Below, one piece after another: positions 16,692 through 25,489 of a DNA stretch of 50,197 nt. The stretch is from Bacteroidales bacterium (GTDB taxonomy: Bacteria > Bacteroidota > Bacteroidia > Bacteroidales > JAADJA01), in the NCBI GenBank assembly GCA_026984135.1, contig JALSSR010000093.1, forward strand, positions 1-50,197. Direction: 5' to 3'. Position 1 is the first letter of the stretch; each line of letters starts with the position of its first letter. The notes under the pieces are model-generated. The model did not search any database and was not told where the DNA came from. It was given only the letters and a program-made list of their open reading frames with translations. The position numbers and the translations under genes were made by a program.

Positions 16692-18206
16692 TTAATTAAC
16701 CAAACTCATAATTTCATCAACATATCTTCTGTCGTTAGACAAACGGGGCACCTTGTGTTGCCCTCCCAGCTTGTCTTTTGACTTTAACCAATTATAAAAT
16801 ACACCTTTTGGAATGACCCTTATAACCGGCTCTCTCAATACCATATTATGGTAGCGTTTTGCCTCATAATCCGAATTTAGTGACTTCAGGGCATTATCAA
16901 AAGTTTCAGTAAAAAAATCAATATTTTCCGGTTCTTTTTCAAATTCAATGAGCCACTCGTGAGCTGCATTTTCACCTTCTTTAAAGTAAACAGGGGCTGC
17001 GGTATATTCACTTATTATGGCATTACTTTTTTGACAAGCAATAGTAAGAGCCTTTTCGGCATTATCAATAATCAATTCTTCTCCAACAGCATTTATAAAG
17101 TTGACTGTCCTTCCCGTAATCTTTATCCTAAACGGACTTAAAGAAGTGAATTGCACGGTATCGCCTATGATGTATCTCCAGAGTCCTCCATTTGTTGAAA
17201 TTACCATAGCATAATTTGTTCCGAGTTCAACCTCACTCAATGAAAGTGTTTCCGGGTTTTCAGTTCCGAGCTGGTCCATCGGCATAAATTCATAAAAGAC
17301 ACCATAATCCAGCATTAGTAAGAGTTCGTCACTGTCAATCTGATCCTGTAATCCGAAAAACCCTTCTGAAGCACTGTAAGTTTCCATATAGTGCATATTT
17401 TCGGACGGGATTATCTGTTCAAACTGCTTTTTGTAAGGAGCAAAATTTACACCTCCGTGGAAAAAAGCCTCAAGATTAGGCCAAACTTCAAGGATGTTTT
17501 CCTTTCCCGTAATTTCCAGGATTCTTCTTAAAAGCAACAGAGTCCAGGAAGGTACACCGAGTATGTTTGTTACATTATGACTAATGGTTGAGGTTGCCAT
17601 CTTCTCAATTTTACTTTCCCATTCATCCATCAAAGCAACGGAGCGCTTCGGTACTCTGATAAATTCAGCCCAATATGGCAGGTTTTGTACAATAATGGCG
17701 GAAAGGTCACCGGAATAATAGTTTTCATTATTAATTTCGGTAATCTTATGGCTTCCTCCCATAGCAAGGCCGCGTCCGTCAAAAATATATGTGTCTGGAT
17801 AGTTGTTGCAGTATATTGAGAGCATATCCTTACCAACATTATAATGACACTCTTCCAGCGATTCGGTGCTGACTGGGATATATTTGCTTTTTCCGGCTGT
17901 CGTACCCGATGATTTGGCAAACCATTTTATTTCAGAACCCCAGAGAATGTTCTGCTCACCTTTGCGCAACCGGTCAATATACGGTTTAAGTGTTTCGTAG
18001 TTGTTAACAGGAACTCTTTCCTTGAATTCTTTAACGGAACCGATACTTGCATAATCATATTTCTTTCCCCATTCGGTATTCTTTGCCTGCGAAATAAGTT
18101 TCTTAAACCACTCTTCCTGTACCTCAAGCGGATACTTCATAAAAAGTTCGATCTGATGAAACCGCTTTTTCATTAACCAGGATATAACCGAATTTATGAG
18201 AGCCAT
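16692..18206 (-). CDS. GH3-family acyl-adenylating protein
   Basis: 504 residues similar throughout to the GH3 auxin-responsive family, a branch of the firefly-luciferase/ANL adenylating enzymes. Visible motifs: FAKSSGTTAGKSKYIPVS (phosphate-binding loop), FHGGVNFAPYKKQF, YSASEGFFGLQ (the adenylate-binding YxASE segment), and YIIGDTVQFTS with the hinge region KITGRTVNFINAVGEELI. In plants GH3 proteins join amino acids to acyl acids. The bacterial substrates are not known, and a hormone role should not be assumed. Fifty to seventy bases upstream of the dNK gene on the same strand. Confidence 0.9.
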   Translation of the reverse strand: MALINSVISWLMKKRFHQIELFMKYPLEVQEEWFKKLISQAKNTEWGKKYDYASIGSVKEFKERVPVNNYETLKPYIDRLRKGEQNILWGSEIKWFAKSSGTTAGKSKYIPVSTESLEECHYNVGKDMLSIYCNNYPDTYIFDGRGLAMGGSHKITEINNENYYSGDLSAIIVQNLPYWAEFIRVPKRSVALMDEWESKIEKMATSTISHNVTNILGVPSWTLLLLRRILEITGKENILEVWPNLEAFFHGGVNFAPYKKQFEQIIPSENMHYMETYSASEGFFGLQDQIDSDELLLMLDYGVFYEFMPMDQLGTENPETLSLSEVELGTNYAMVISTNGGLWRYIIGDTVQFTSLSPFRIKITGRTVNFINAVGEELIIDNAEKALTIACQKSNAIISEYTAAPVYFKEGENAAHEWLIEFEKEPENIDFFTETFDNALKSLNSDYEAKRYHNMVLREPVIRVIPKGVFYNWLKSKDKLGGQHKVPRLSNDRRYVDEIMSLVN

Positions 18207-18306
18207 AGTCCAATGATGATAAAATATAATATTTGCAATGCAAAATTACTATTAAAATGTGGAATATTGCTTGTATTTTTTTTATCAGTCCTTTCACTAA
18301 TTTGTA

Positions 18307-18314
18307 TAGTTTTG
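18307..18314 (+). promoter_or_regulatory. -7 box (TAGTTTTG) for ispE
   Basis: Exact TAnnTTTG match ending 13 bases before the ispE ATG; implies a very short leader. Confidence 0.5.
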
Positions 18315-18327
18315 TTAAAAATTTGTT

Positions 18328-19140
18328 ATGCTTCTGTTTCCCAATTGCAAAATAAATCTTGGTCTGTCGGTAACAGGAAAGTCGGATAACGGGTTTCATA
18401 CTCTGGAAACCGTGATGTATCCCGTACCTCTTAATGATGTTCTGGAGATTATTATTTCTCCTTCCGGTAAGTTTTCTTTTGAAATGTCAGGCTTGCAAAT
18501 ACCGGGTAATTCCGATGACAATCTCGTTGTGAAAGCATACAAACTGTTGAAAGAAGATTTTAATCTTGATGCGGTTGCAATTCATCTTCTTAAGACTATA
18601 CCAATGGGTTCCGGACTGGGTGGCGGATCAGCCGACGGCGCTTTTGCCATTAAGCTTTTAAATTCTCTTTTCAATCTTTCATTAACAACGAAAAGGATGC
18701 AGCATTATGCTGCAAAACTCGGTAGCGACTGCCCGTTTTTTATTGAGAACAGACCTGTATTGGCAAAGGGCAGGGGAGATGTTTTTGAAAATGTCGAGGT
18801 TGATTTGAAAGGATACTATATTAAAATTGTAAAACCGGAAGTACATATCAATACCGGCGAGGCCTATTCATTAATTAAACCTTCCATACCTGCAGTACCG
18901 ATAAAAGAAATTATCGGCAGGCCCATTGAGCACTGGAAAGGAATTTTAGCAAATGATTTTGAAAAGCCGGTTTTCCAAAATTATCCTGAAATAATGAAGA
19001 TTAAAGAAAAGCTATATGATGCGGGTGCCGTTTTTGCTTCAATGAGCGGTAGCGGCTCGGCGGTGTATGGTATTTTCAAGGAAATGACCGGTATTGCCGA
19101 AGATTTTAAGGATTGTTTTGTTTGGGAAGGAATATTGTAA
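18328..19140 (+). CDS. ispE: 4-diphosphocytidyl-2-C-methyl-D-erythritol kinase
   Basis: GHMP kinase of the MEP isoprenoid pathway. Starts MLLFPNCKINLGLSV (catalytic Lys at KINLGL), has the ATP-binding glycine-rich loop PMGSGLGGGSADGAF at about residues 91-105 (GLGGGSAD), GSDCPFFI, and the C-terminal SMSGSGSAVYG. 270 residues, normal. Divergent from the GH3 gene with 121 bases between. Presence implies the organism makes IPP by the MEP route; other pathway genes are not in the window, but a polyprenyl-using GGGP synthase is at 25.5 kb. Confidence 0.95.
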   Translation: MLLFPNCKINLGLSVTGKSDNGFHTLETVMYPVPLNDVLEIIISPSGKFSFEMSGLQIPGNSDDNLVVKAYKLLKEDFNLDAVAIHLLKTIPMGSGLGGGSADGAFAIKLLNSLFNLSLTTKRMQHYAAKLGSDCPFFIENRPVLAKGRGDVFENVEVDLKGYYIKIVKPEVHINTGEAYSLIKPSIPAVPIKEIIGRPIEHWKGILANDFEKPVFQNYPEIMKIKEKLYDAGAVFASMSGSGSAVYGIFKEMTGIAEDFKDCFVWEGIL

Positions 19141-19223
19141 TAATAATCCGGACTAACGGGTTCTCTACTTGTAGGTTGCAGCCCAATATTTAAGTTTTTT
19201 CAGTAGCCTCGGGTTATCCTGCT

Positions 19224-19790
19224 CTATCCCTTTTTATTATAAAGTGTCATTGTTCTCACAAGGCCGATAGTAACATAGCTTTTAATAATATCAACTGCGG
19301 TTTTTATTTTGGGTATCAGTATCTCTTCCTCGGTTTTAGTCCATTGCCCTAACACGTAGTCGGACTGATAGCCGCGGGCAAAGTCGTTTCCGATTCCGAT
19401 TCTGAGTCTTGCGAAATTGCTTGTTCCGAGGCTTTCAATGATGCTTATCAAGCCGTTATGGCCTCCGTCACCTCCCTTTGGTCTTAGTCTGAGAGTGCCT
19501 GTTGGCAGGGCTATATCATCAACAACAACAAGTAGTTTTTCAACGGGAATTTTTTCTTTGTCGAGCCAATATTTAACCGCTTTGCCACTTAGATTCATGT
19601 ATGTAGATGGCTTGATTATCACGAGATTACGTGCTTTAAACTTTACTTTTGTAACATCCGCCAGTCGTTCTGTTTTAAAAGAAGCCCCGCCTTCCTGTGC
19701 AATGGCATCAGCAACAACAAAACCGATATTGTGCCTTGTGTTTGCATATTCGGCACCAATATTTCCCAGACAGGCAATTAAATATTTCAT
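19224..19790 (-). CDS. pth: Peptidyl-tRNA hydrolase
   Basis: Releases tRNA from peptidyl-tRNA that drops off ribosomes. The ORF track starts at 19865, inside the upstream hairpin; I choose MKYLIACLGN at 19790 (188 residues), the normal Pth start and just downstream of a -7 box. The catalytic His lies in NTRHNIGF, Asp in VVDDIALPTG, Asn in TYMNLSG, and the GGDGGHNGLISI segment is complete. It follows rplY (CTC/L25 family), a common neighbour of pth, but a terminator hairpin and its own promoter separate the two. Confidence 0.95.
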   Translation of the reverse strand: MKYLIACLGNIGAEYANTRHNIGFVVADAIAQEGGASFKTERLADVTKVKFKARNLVIIKPSTYMNLSGKAVKYWLDKEKIPVEKLLVVVDDIALPTGTLRLRPKGGDGGHNGLISIIESLGTSNFARLRIGIGNDFARGYQSDYVLGQWTKTEEEILIPKIKTAVDIIKSYVTIGLVRTMTLYNKKG

Positions 19791-19804
19791 GTGTTTGTTT
19801 TTTG

Positions 19805-19812
19805 CAAAATTA
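19805..19812 (-). promoter_or_regulatory. -7 box (TAATTTTG) for pth
   Basis: Minus-strand TAATTTTG, an exact TAnnTTTG match, 14 bases upstream of the pth ATG and immediately after the rplY terminator. Confidence 0.5.
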
Positions 19813-19819
19813 TACATAA

Positions 19820-19860
19820 AAAAATTCCAAATCCCTAAAAAGTCGGAATTTGGAATTTTT
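19820..19860 (-). terminator. Terminator between rplY and pth
   Basis: Thirteen-base stem AAAAATTCCAAAT/ATTTGGAATTTTT with a loop of about 15 bases, followed on the minus strand by a T-run. AT-rich but long. Confidence 0.7.
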
Positions 19861-19877
19861 ATCAATCGGGATAAATA

Positions 19878-20531
19878 TTATTCGTCTCCCTTGGCCTCTT
19901 CTTTTGGAGCACCTTCACCACCTTCGGCAGCAGCCTCTGCAGCAGCAGCTTCAGCGGCTTCCTCTTCGGCAATTTCCTCGGCAGTCATACCTCTTGCTGC
20001 TTTAACGGCAACGATAACCGCATTGGGAGTGTCAAGGAATGTCAGGTTTTCATAAACCACATCTTTTACTCTGATAGCTGTTCCGATATCAAGTTTATTG
20101 ATGTTAAGCATAATGAAATCCGGTAAATTTTCAGCCAGGCCGCTGACTTTTACTTTTCTGATCTTTTTAACAAGTCTTCCTCCTTGTAATACTCCGGGCG
20201 CAACACCTTCAAACTTAACCGGAATGGCTATAGTTACAGGTTTGTCGGGAATAATCTCCAAAAAGTCGGCATGTAAAATGTTGTCATTAACAGGATGATA
20301 TTGGATATCCTGCAAAATAGTTTGATACTCTTTACCGTCAACATTGATGTTGATAAGGTAAACTTCCGGGGTAAAGATAATTTTCTTAAAAGATTTTTCT
20401 TCAATGGCAATGTGAATTTGCTTTTCACCGCCATAGATTACACAGGGTACCTTTCCTTCTCTCCTGTTCTTTTTAGCATCTTTTTTCCCTACGTTCTCTC
20501 TCAGAGAACCGCTCAATGATACTGTTTTCAT
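19878..20531 (-). CDS. rplY: 50S ribosomal protein L25, long CTC form
   Basis: 5S rRNA-binding ribosomal protein. 217 residues: an N-terminal L25 domain (SGSLRENVGKKDAKKNRREGKVPCVIYG, residues about 4-30, through ILHADFLEI) and the C-terminal TL5/CTC beta domain (VPVKFEGVAPGVLQGGRLVKKIRKVKVSG). The last 35 residues are a low-complexity Ala/Glu tail (EEIAEEEAAEAAAAEAAAEGG), common in this family. It lies 33 bases after prs on the same strand, the usual prs-rplY-pth order. Confidence 0.95.
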   Translation of the reverse strand: MKTVSLSGSLRENVGKKDAKKNRREGKVPCVIYGGEKQIHIAIEEKSFKKIIFTPEVYLININVDGKEYQTILQDIQYHPVNDNILHADFLEIIPDKPVTIAIPVKFEGVAPGVLQGGRLVKKIRKVKVSGLAENLPDFIMLNINKLDIGTAIRVKDVVYENLTFLDTPNAVIVAVKAARGMTAEEIAEEEAAEAAAAEAAAEGGEGAPKEEAKGDE

Positions 20532-20564
20532 AATGAATTGATTTAATTATAAATAAAATTAGTA

Positions 20565-21503
20565 CTAATGTTCAAATTTATATAATGAACTTATTGATTT
20601 CGTTTTTAAAACTCTGTTTATAACCGTTGCAAAGAGGTCTGCAGTTGATAAAACCGTTGCTTTTTTACACTTTTCTTTTAACGGTATTGTATCGGTCATA
20701 ACGACCTCGGTAATTCTCGATTTTTCTATTCTTTCATACGCCTCACCCGAAAAGACGGGATGTGTACAAAATGCTCTTACGCTGGCAGCTCCGTTGTCCA
20801 TAATCAAGTCGGCAGCTTTAGTTATAGATCCTGCCGTATCAATAATATCATCAATAAGAATTACATTTTTATCTTTAACATCACCGATAAGCTGCATTGT
20901 TCCAACCACGTTGGGCTTTGTTCTGTGTTTATAGCAAATTGCAAAACCCGTATTAAGGATTTTTGCGTAAGCAGCTGCACGTCTTGTTCCTCCCGTATCC
21001 GGAGAAGCCATCATCAGGTTGTCCAATTTCAGATTTTTAATATATGGAATAAATATAGATGACGCATAAATATGATCAACCGGTACATCAAAAAACCCCT
21101 GTATCTGATCGGCATGGAGGTCTATTGTTATGAGACGTTGAACTCCCGCAGCAATCAGCAAATTGGCTATTAGCTTGGATGCGATTGAAACCCGCGGCTT
21201 ATCCTTTCTGTCCTGTCGTGCATAACCAAAATATGGAATAACCGCAACAATTCTTCTGGCAGAAGCTCTTTTGGCAGCATCAACCATCATCAGGAGTTCC
21301 ATCAGGTTGTCGGCAGGAGAAAATGTTGACTGAATCAGAAAGACGTCGCGTCCTCTTATATTTTCCTCAAAAGAAGGTTGAAACTCCCCATCTGAAAAGT
21401 CTGTTACAACAACATTTCCTAAAGGATGACCATAGCTGGCAGCGATTCTTTCCGCCAGATATTTGGTTGCTCGTCCTGAAAAAATTAATGCCCGGGCTGC
21501 CAT
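20565..21503 (-). CDS. prs: Ribose-phosphate pyrophosphokinase (PRPP synthase)
   Basis: Makes PRPP from ribose-5-phosphate and ATP for nucleotide, His and Trp synthesis. 312 residues. Visible: FSDGEFQPSFEENIRGRDVFLIQST, YFGYARQDRKDKPRVSI (ATP-binding flexible loop), TIDLHADQIQGFF, and the PRPP loop VILIDDIIDTAGSITKAA. First gene of the prs-rplY run. Class I enzyme by motif. Confidence 0.97.
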   Translation of the reverse strand: MAARALIFSGRATKYLAERIAASYGHPLGNVVVTDFSDGEFQPSFEENIRGRDVFLIQSTFSPADNLMELLMMVDAAKRASARRIVAVIPYFGYARQDRKDKPRVSIASKLIANLLIAAGVQRLITIDLHADQIQGFFDVPVDHIYASSIFIPYIKNLKLDNLMMASPDTGGTRRAAAYAKILNTGFAICYKHRTKPNVVGTMQLIGDVKDKNVILIDDIIDTAGSITKAADLIMDNGAASVRAFCTHPVFSGEAYERIEKSRITEVVMTDTIPLKEKCKKATVLSTADLFATVINRVLKTKSISSLYKFEH

Positions 21504-21619
21504 TTTTTGCTTTTTAGAATTCGGCGCGAAATTAATACTTTTTTAACACCTCACAACTTCCGGTTGAATAAAAACAGATATTTTTTTTATGAAAATGAAT
21601 GTAGATAAAAAAAAGTAAC

Positions 21620-21627
21620 TACTTTTG
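21620..21627 (+). promoter_or_regulatory. -7 box (TACTTTTG) for tRNA-Leu
   Basis: Exact TAnnTTTG ending 12 bases before the mature tRNA 5' end. Confidence 0.55.
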
Positions 21628-21639
21628 TCCACCAATTAA

Positions 21640-21721
21640 GCCCGGATGGCGGAATTGGTAGACGCGCTGGTCTCAAAAACCAGTTCCTTCGGGAGTGCCG
21701 GTTCGACCCCGGCTCCGGGTA
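21640..21721 (+). tRNA. tRNA-Leu (anticodon CAA)
   Basis: Cloverleaf read by eye: acceptor GCCCGGA/TCCGGGT (one G-U), D-arm with GGTAGACGC, anticodon stem CTGGT/ACCAG with loop CTCAAAA giving anticodon CAA at 21674-21676, a long class II variable arm (TTCCTTCGGGAGT) and T-arm GCCGGTTCGACCCCGGC. CCA is not encoded. Reads codon UUG. Confidence 0.95.
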
Positions 21722-21742
21722 CTTATTATAAAATGGTAATAG

Positions 21743-21783
21743 AAAAAAGCAGTTACAATTTATTTTATGTAACTGCTTTTTTT
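21743..21783. terminator. Bidirectional terminator between convergent tRNA genes
   Basis: Fifteen-base perfect stem AAAAAAGCAGTTACA/TGTAACTGCTTTTTT with an 11-base loop. A-run one side and T-run the other, so it can serve tRNA-Leu (plus) and tRNA-Pro (minus). Confidence 0.9.
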
Positions 21784-21784
21784 G

Positions 21785-21857
21785 TCGGAGTGGCGAGACT
21801 CGAACTCGCGACCTCTTGACCCCCAGTCAAGCACGCTACCAACTGCGCCACACCCCG
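21785..21857 (-). tRNA. tRNA-Pro (anticodon GGG)
   Basis: Minus strand: acceptor CGGGGTG/CACTCCG (one G-U), D-arm GGCGCAGTTGGTAGCGT, anticodon stem CTTGA/TCAAG with loop CTGGGGG giving GGG, T-arm GCGAGTTCGAGTCTCGC, discriminator A. 73 bases without CCA, which is not encoded. Reads CCC/CCU. Confidence 0.94.
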
Positions 21858-21938
21858 AATTAATAAATTAAAGCTAAACCATCATTTATAAATCCTTATA
21901 ACTTAAACAATAATTGTAAATTGCAATGTAATTTTTAT

Positions 21939-21946
21939 TATGTTTG
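21939..21946 (+). promoter_or_regulatory. -7 box (TATGTTTG) upstream of the arylsulfotransferase-like gene
   Basis: Exact TAnnTTTG match about 73 bases upstream of the ATG at 22019, with an ATTG 22 bases further upstream as a poor -33 box. Implies an AT-rich leader of about 65 bases. Confidence 0.4.
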
Positions 21947-22018
21947 CTTGCACTTTAAAAAAAATATTTTGCGTTGCAAAAATAGTTTTTTTTTTGAATA
22001 TATTATAAAAATAAAAAA

Positions 22019-24061
22019 ATGAATAAATTATTATCTTTTTGGATTTTTCTTATAGTTAGCATAAATGTATTAGGCCAAGTTCAAACAGTTGGGCTTTTTT
22101 ATAATGATTTAAATTCATTTAATGGCTATACCCTTTTTAATCCTTTCGCTTCAACATCAACCTACTTGATTGATAATTGTGGGAGAGTAATTAATATATG
22201 GGAAAGTGACAGTAAGTCAAACTTTGCTGTATATTTACTAGATAATGGGAATCTGTTAAGAACATGCAAAACAACCAATAATCCTAATGTTGGAGGTCGA
22301 TTAGAAGAACTTGACTGGGAAGGAAATGTTGTTTGGTCATATGATTTTAGTAATGAATATATTTTGCACCATGATATTGAGCCTCTCCCAAATGGTAATA
22401 TATTATTTATTGCTAGTGATATTATTGCAGCTTCTGAAGCGATAAATGAAGGTCGTAATCCATTATTTTTAGATAATGAATTATGGTCTGAACAGATCGT
22501 TGAGGTGCAACCAACAGGATCTCAGGGTGTTAATATAGTTTGGAAGTGGCGAGTTTGGGATCATTTGATTCAGGACTTTGATTCATTAAAAAATAATTAT
22601 GGACAAATCGCTCTTCATCCCGAGCTAATTAATCTGAATTATTTTAACAGCACGGTTCCAAATCCTTTAGTTGATTGGTTACATTTCAACTCGATAGATT
22701 ATAACAAAGAGCTTGATCAGATTATTCTTTCTGCAAGAAATGTAAGTGAACTATATATTATTGACCATAGCACAACAACTGAGGAAGCTGCAAGTCATTT
22801 AGGAGGAAGGTATATGAAGGGAGGTGACATCCTTTATAGATTTGGGAACCCTCAAGTATTTAATTTAGGAACTGAAGTAAATCGAATATTATTTTTTCAA
22901 CATGATGCACAATGGATTTCTGATACTTATCCTGATGGAAATAAAATTATAGTTTTTAATAATAAACTTTCGATTAATTCTTCTGGTGTTGGAATTTTTT
23001 ATCCAGCTCAGGATAGTGCAGGCTTTTACTGTATGCCAACTGAATTTGGATACTTGCCTAACAGTTTTGAATGGGAATTTACTTCTCAAGAAATATATTC
23101 ACCAAAAATGTCGGGTGCTCAGCAACTACCTAATGGTAATATAATAATTTGTGTTGGAACCTCTGGCAAATTTTTGGAAGTAGATATAGATGGCAATTTG
23201 ATTTGGTCGTATATAAATCCTGTTGGAAATAATGGTCCCGTAAGTCAGGGTGAAAATCCCCTGATTAATAATGTTTTTAAAATTCAAAAATATGCACCGG
23301 ATTTTTCAGGTTTTTATGGAAAAGATCTCACACCTGGAAGCCCAATTGAATTAAATCCTTGGACTACTTCTTGTGAAATCCAGGAGGATACAATTGCTGA
23401 AATCGAATTGCATTTATTTCTTGAGGGTCCTTTTAATGGTGCTACAATGTGTTGTGATGGTAATTATACTTTGCCTTTAAACCAACCATTTCAAAATTGG
23501 CCTTGGTACTATGCAGGGACTGAGAAGGTTAGTCAGATCCCGCCAGATGCAGTTGATTGGGTTTTGCTTGAATTGAGGGATGCTAATCAACCTTCCAATG
23601 CCATTAGGGAAACAACAGTTAGTAGAATAGCAGCCTTTTTATTAACGGACGGATCTGTTGTAAAAATGGATGGGGAATCGTTTCCAACTTTTTATAACTC
23701 ATTCATAAATGATTTGTATGTAGTAATCTGCCATAGAAACCACCTCAGCATATTATCCTCACAACCTTTATATAGTGAAAATTTACATTTATATTATAAT
23801 TTTATTTTTGATGGAAATAAGGTTTATGGGGGGGCATTGGGCTATAAAGAGTTGTTTCCTGGGATATGGGGTATGACAGCAGGAGATGGATATAAGGATA
23901 ATCATATTGATATGCTTGACAAGAATGTAATATGGGATATTGAGGCTGGTGGTAAAGGGTATCTTCAAGGAGATTATAATCTTGATGGGCAAATAGATAA
24001 CCAAGATAAAAATAATTCACTATTCACTAATTTTGGCAAAATAAGCCAAGTGCCAGAATGA
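22019..24061 (+). CDS. Secreted arylsulfotransferase (ASST)-like beta-propeller with dockerin-like C-terminus
   Basis: Sec signal peptide (residues 1-19, ends INVLGQ). Residues about 35-440 follow the bacterial arylsulfotransferase pattern: GYTLFNPFASTSTYLID, YLLDNGNLLR, EELDWEGNVVWSYDF, HHDIEPLPNGNILFIA, VDWLHFNSIDYN, FFQHDAQWIS and QLPNGNIIICVGTSG. Residues about 465-620 are a beta domain with CCDGNYTLPL. The last 50 residues hold two Ca-loop-like segments (GDGYKDNHIDMLDKN and GDYNLDGQIDNQDKN), dockerin/EF-hand style, in place of a T9SS type A tail. Codon use is clearly more AT-rich than the neighbours, with AT-rich flanks and two tRNA genes upstream, which suggests acquisition. Sulfotransferase activity is unproven; catalytic His assignment needs alignment. 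Confidence 0.75.
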   Translation: MNKLLSFWIFLIVSINVLGQVQTVGLFYNDLNSFNGYTLFNPFASTSTYLIDNCGRVINIWESDSKSNFAVYLLDNGNLLRTCKTTNNPNVGGRLEELDWEGNVVWSYDFSNEYILHHDIEPLPNGNILFIASDIIAASEAINEGRNPLFLDNELWSEQIVEVQPTGSQGVNIVWKWRVWDHLIQDFDSLKNNYGQIALHPELINLNYFNSTVPNPLVDWLHFNSIDYNKELDQIILSARNVSELYIIDHSTTTEEAASHLGGRYMKGGDILYRFGNPQVFNLGTEVNRILFFQHDAQWISDTYPDGNKIIVFNNKLSINSSGVGIFYPAQDSAGFYCMPTEFGYLPNSFEWEFTSQEIYSPKMSGAQQLPNGNIIICVGTSGKFLEVDIDGNLIWSYINPVGNNGPVSQGENPLINNVFKIQKYAPDFSGFYGKDLTPGSPIELNPWTTSCEIQEDTIAEIELHLFLEGPFNGATMCCDGNYTLPLNQPFQNWPWYYAGTEKVSQIPPDAVDWVLLELRDANQPSNAIRETTVSRIAAFLLTDGSVVKMDGESFPTFYNSFINDLYVVICHRNHLSILSSQPLYSENLHLYYNFIFDGNKVYGGALGYKELFPGIWGMTAGDGYKDNHIDMLDKNVIWDIEAGGKGYLQGDYNLDGQIDNQDKNNSLFTNFGKISQVPE

Positions 24062-24118
24062 GCATTAATGATATTATTGTTTTAGAATAAAATATTTTTT
24101 TATTTGGACATAATGGCA

Positions 24119-24126
24119 TACTTTTG
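24119..24126 (+). promoter_or_regulatory. -7 box (TACTTTTG) upstream of trxB
   Basis: Exact TAnnTTTG match 113 bases before the trxB ATG; the leader would be about 105 bases. No nearer box was seen. Confidence 0.4.
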
Positions 24127-24239
24127 CAATTTATGGCACTTTTATAAGTTGTTGATATTAAGCATATAGCGTAATTGGCAAAATTTTTGACGAAAGCAAA
24201 ACTCATTTGAATTGAAATATAAATTTAACAAAAATAGTT

Positions 24240-25193
24240 ATGGCAGAACAAAACATTGACAAAACCCAATGCCTGATAATCGGGTCAGGCCCGGCAGGTT
24301 ATACTGCTGCAATTTACGCTTCACGTGCGGATTTGCATCCTATTTTGTATCAGGGACTTCAACCGGGAGGTCAACTGACGGAAACGACCGAAGTTGAGAA
24401 CTTTCCGGGTTATCCCGAAGGAACTAACGGTCCGCAAATGATGGAAGAGTTTAAACTTCAGGCTGAACGTTTTGAGGCTGACATCAGATGGGGAATAATA
24501 ACGGAAGTTGATTTTTCCAAAAGACCTTTCACGGCAAAAGCCGATGACGGTAAAACAATTATTGCCGACACAGTGATAATTGCTACCGGAGCTTCGGCAA
24601 GATGGCTCGGACTACCGTCGGAAGCTGAATATAACGGCTACGGAGTTTCAGCTTGTGCTACCTGTGACGGTTATTTTTATAAAGGAAAGGACGTTGCTGT
24701 TGTCGGGGGCGGTGATACTGCTGCCGAGGAAGCCACTTACCTTGCAAAACTTTGCCGCAAGGTTTATCTTATTCACCGTCGTGACGAGTTGAGAGCTTCC
24801 AAAGCAATGCAACGTCGCGTACTGAACACTCCTAATATTGAAATGGTATGGGATAGTGTTCCAAAAGAAATTTTTGGTGAAACGGAAGGTTTTGCAAAAA
24901 AAGTTACCGGCGTTGTTGTCCAAAATGTTAAAACGGGGGAAGAAAAGAAAATTTTTCTCGACGGATTCTTTGTGGCTATAGGTCACAAACCCAACTCCGA
25001 CCTTTTTAAAGGACAACTTGAGATGAATGATGTGGGATATTTGATTACAAAACCCGATTCGACGGCAACAAGTGTTGAGGGTGTTTTTGCAGCGGGCGAT
25101 ATTCAGGATCACGTTTTCCGTCAGGCTATAACAGCCGCCGGAACCGGGGCTATGGCTGCTATTGAAGCTGAAAGATTTCTTGCAGCTCAGTAA
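24240..25193 (+). CDS. trxB: Thioredoxin-disulfide reductase
   Basis: FAD/NADPH flavoprotein that reduces thioredoxin. FAD Rossmann motif IGSGPAGYTAAIYA (residues 14-27), redox CATC in SACATCDGYFYKG (about residues 138-141), NADPH motif VVGGGDTAAEEA with the HRRDELRASK clamp, and C-terminal GVFAAGDIQDHVFRQAITAAGTGAMAA. 317 residues. Monocistronic by the flanking promoter box and terminator. Confidence 0.97.
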   Translation: MAEQNIDKTQCLIIGSGPAGYTAAIYASRADLHPILYQGLQPGGQLTETTEVENFPGYPEGTNGPQMMEEFKLQAERFEADIRWGIITEVDFSKRPFTAKADDGKTIIADTVIIATGASARWLGLPSEAEYNGYGVSACATCDGYFYKGKDVAVVGGGDTAAEEATYLAKLCRKVYLIHRRDELRASKAMQRRVLNTPNIEMVWDSVPKEIFGETEGFAKKVTGVVVQNVKTGEEKKIFLDGFFVAIGHKPNSDLFKGQLEMNDVGYLITKPDSTATSVEGVFAAGDIQDHVFRQAITAAGTGAMAAIEAERFLAAQ

Positions 25194-25205
25194 TAAATTA
25201 ATAAT

Positions 25206-25240
25206 CCCGGCAGGTTATCGTAATCTGTCGGGTTTTATTC
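25206..25240 (+). terminator. Intrinsic terminator after trxB
   Basis: Eight-base stem CCCGGCAG/CTGTCGGG (one G-U), loop 11 bases, followed by TTTTATTCTTTTT. Thirteen bases past the trxB stop. Confidence 0.85.
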
Positions 25241-25456
25241 TTTTTCTCCCGGTTTTAAATATTTAAAACTCTTTCCTTCGACTCTTTTTTAATAAACTGA
25301 TGCTTAACGAAAATGCAAATTTATTCGAGATAAATTTGCTATAATTCAGGTAATTATATAAAAGATAATTTGCAAAGTTTACGATGTGAAACAAGTCCGT
25401 ACGGATGCGTTTTAGTATAATTCCGATTTTTCTTTTCAAATATTTCCCATTTTATT

Positions 25457-25464
25457 TACTTTTG
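25457..25464 (+). promoter_or_regulatory. -7 box (TACTTTTG) for the GGGP synthase gene
   Basis: Exact TAnnTTTG match ending 25 bases before ATG 25490. An imperfect inverted repeat GTGAA/TTCAC (25464-25477) covers the expected transcription start and could be an operator, but it is short. Confidence 0.5.
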
Positions 25465-25489
25465 TGAACGTTTTCACGTATTGAATTTT

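Noticed and set aside
19417-20055. 212-aa plus-strand ORF
   Set aside because: Antisense shadow of pth and rplY; its Ala/Ser-rich part mirrors the rplY Ala/Glu tail.
24648-25112. 154-aa minus-strand ORF
   Set aside because: Antisense to trxB, whose coding is certain.
25405-25467. Twenty-codon hydrophobic frame before the GGGP synthase gene
   Set aside because: Short, overlaps the promoter box, and has no supporting signal.
25464-25477. GTGAACGTTTTCAC as a LacI-type operator
   Set aside because: Only 5-bp matching arms with an asymmetric centre; position over the expected start is suggestive but too little to call.
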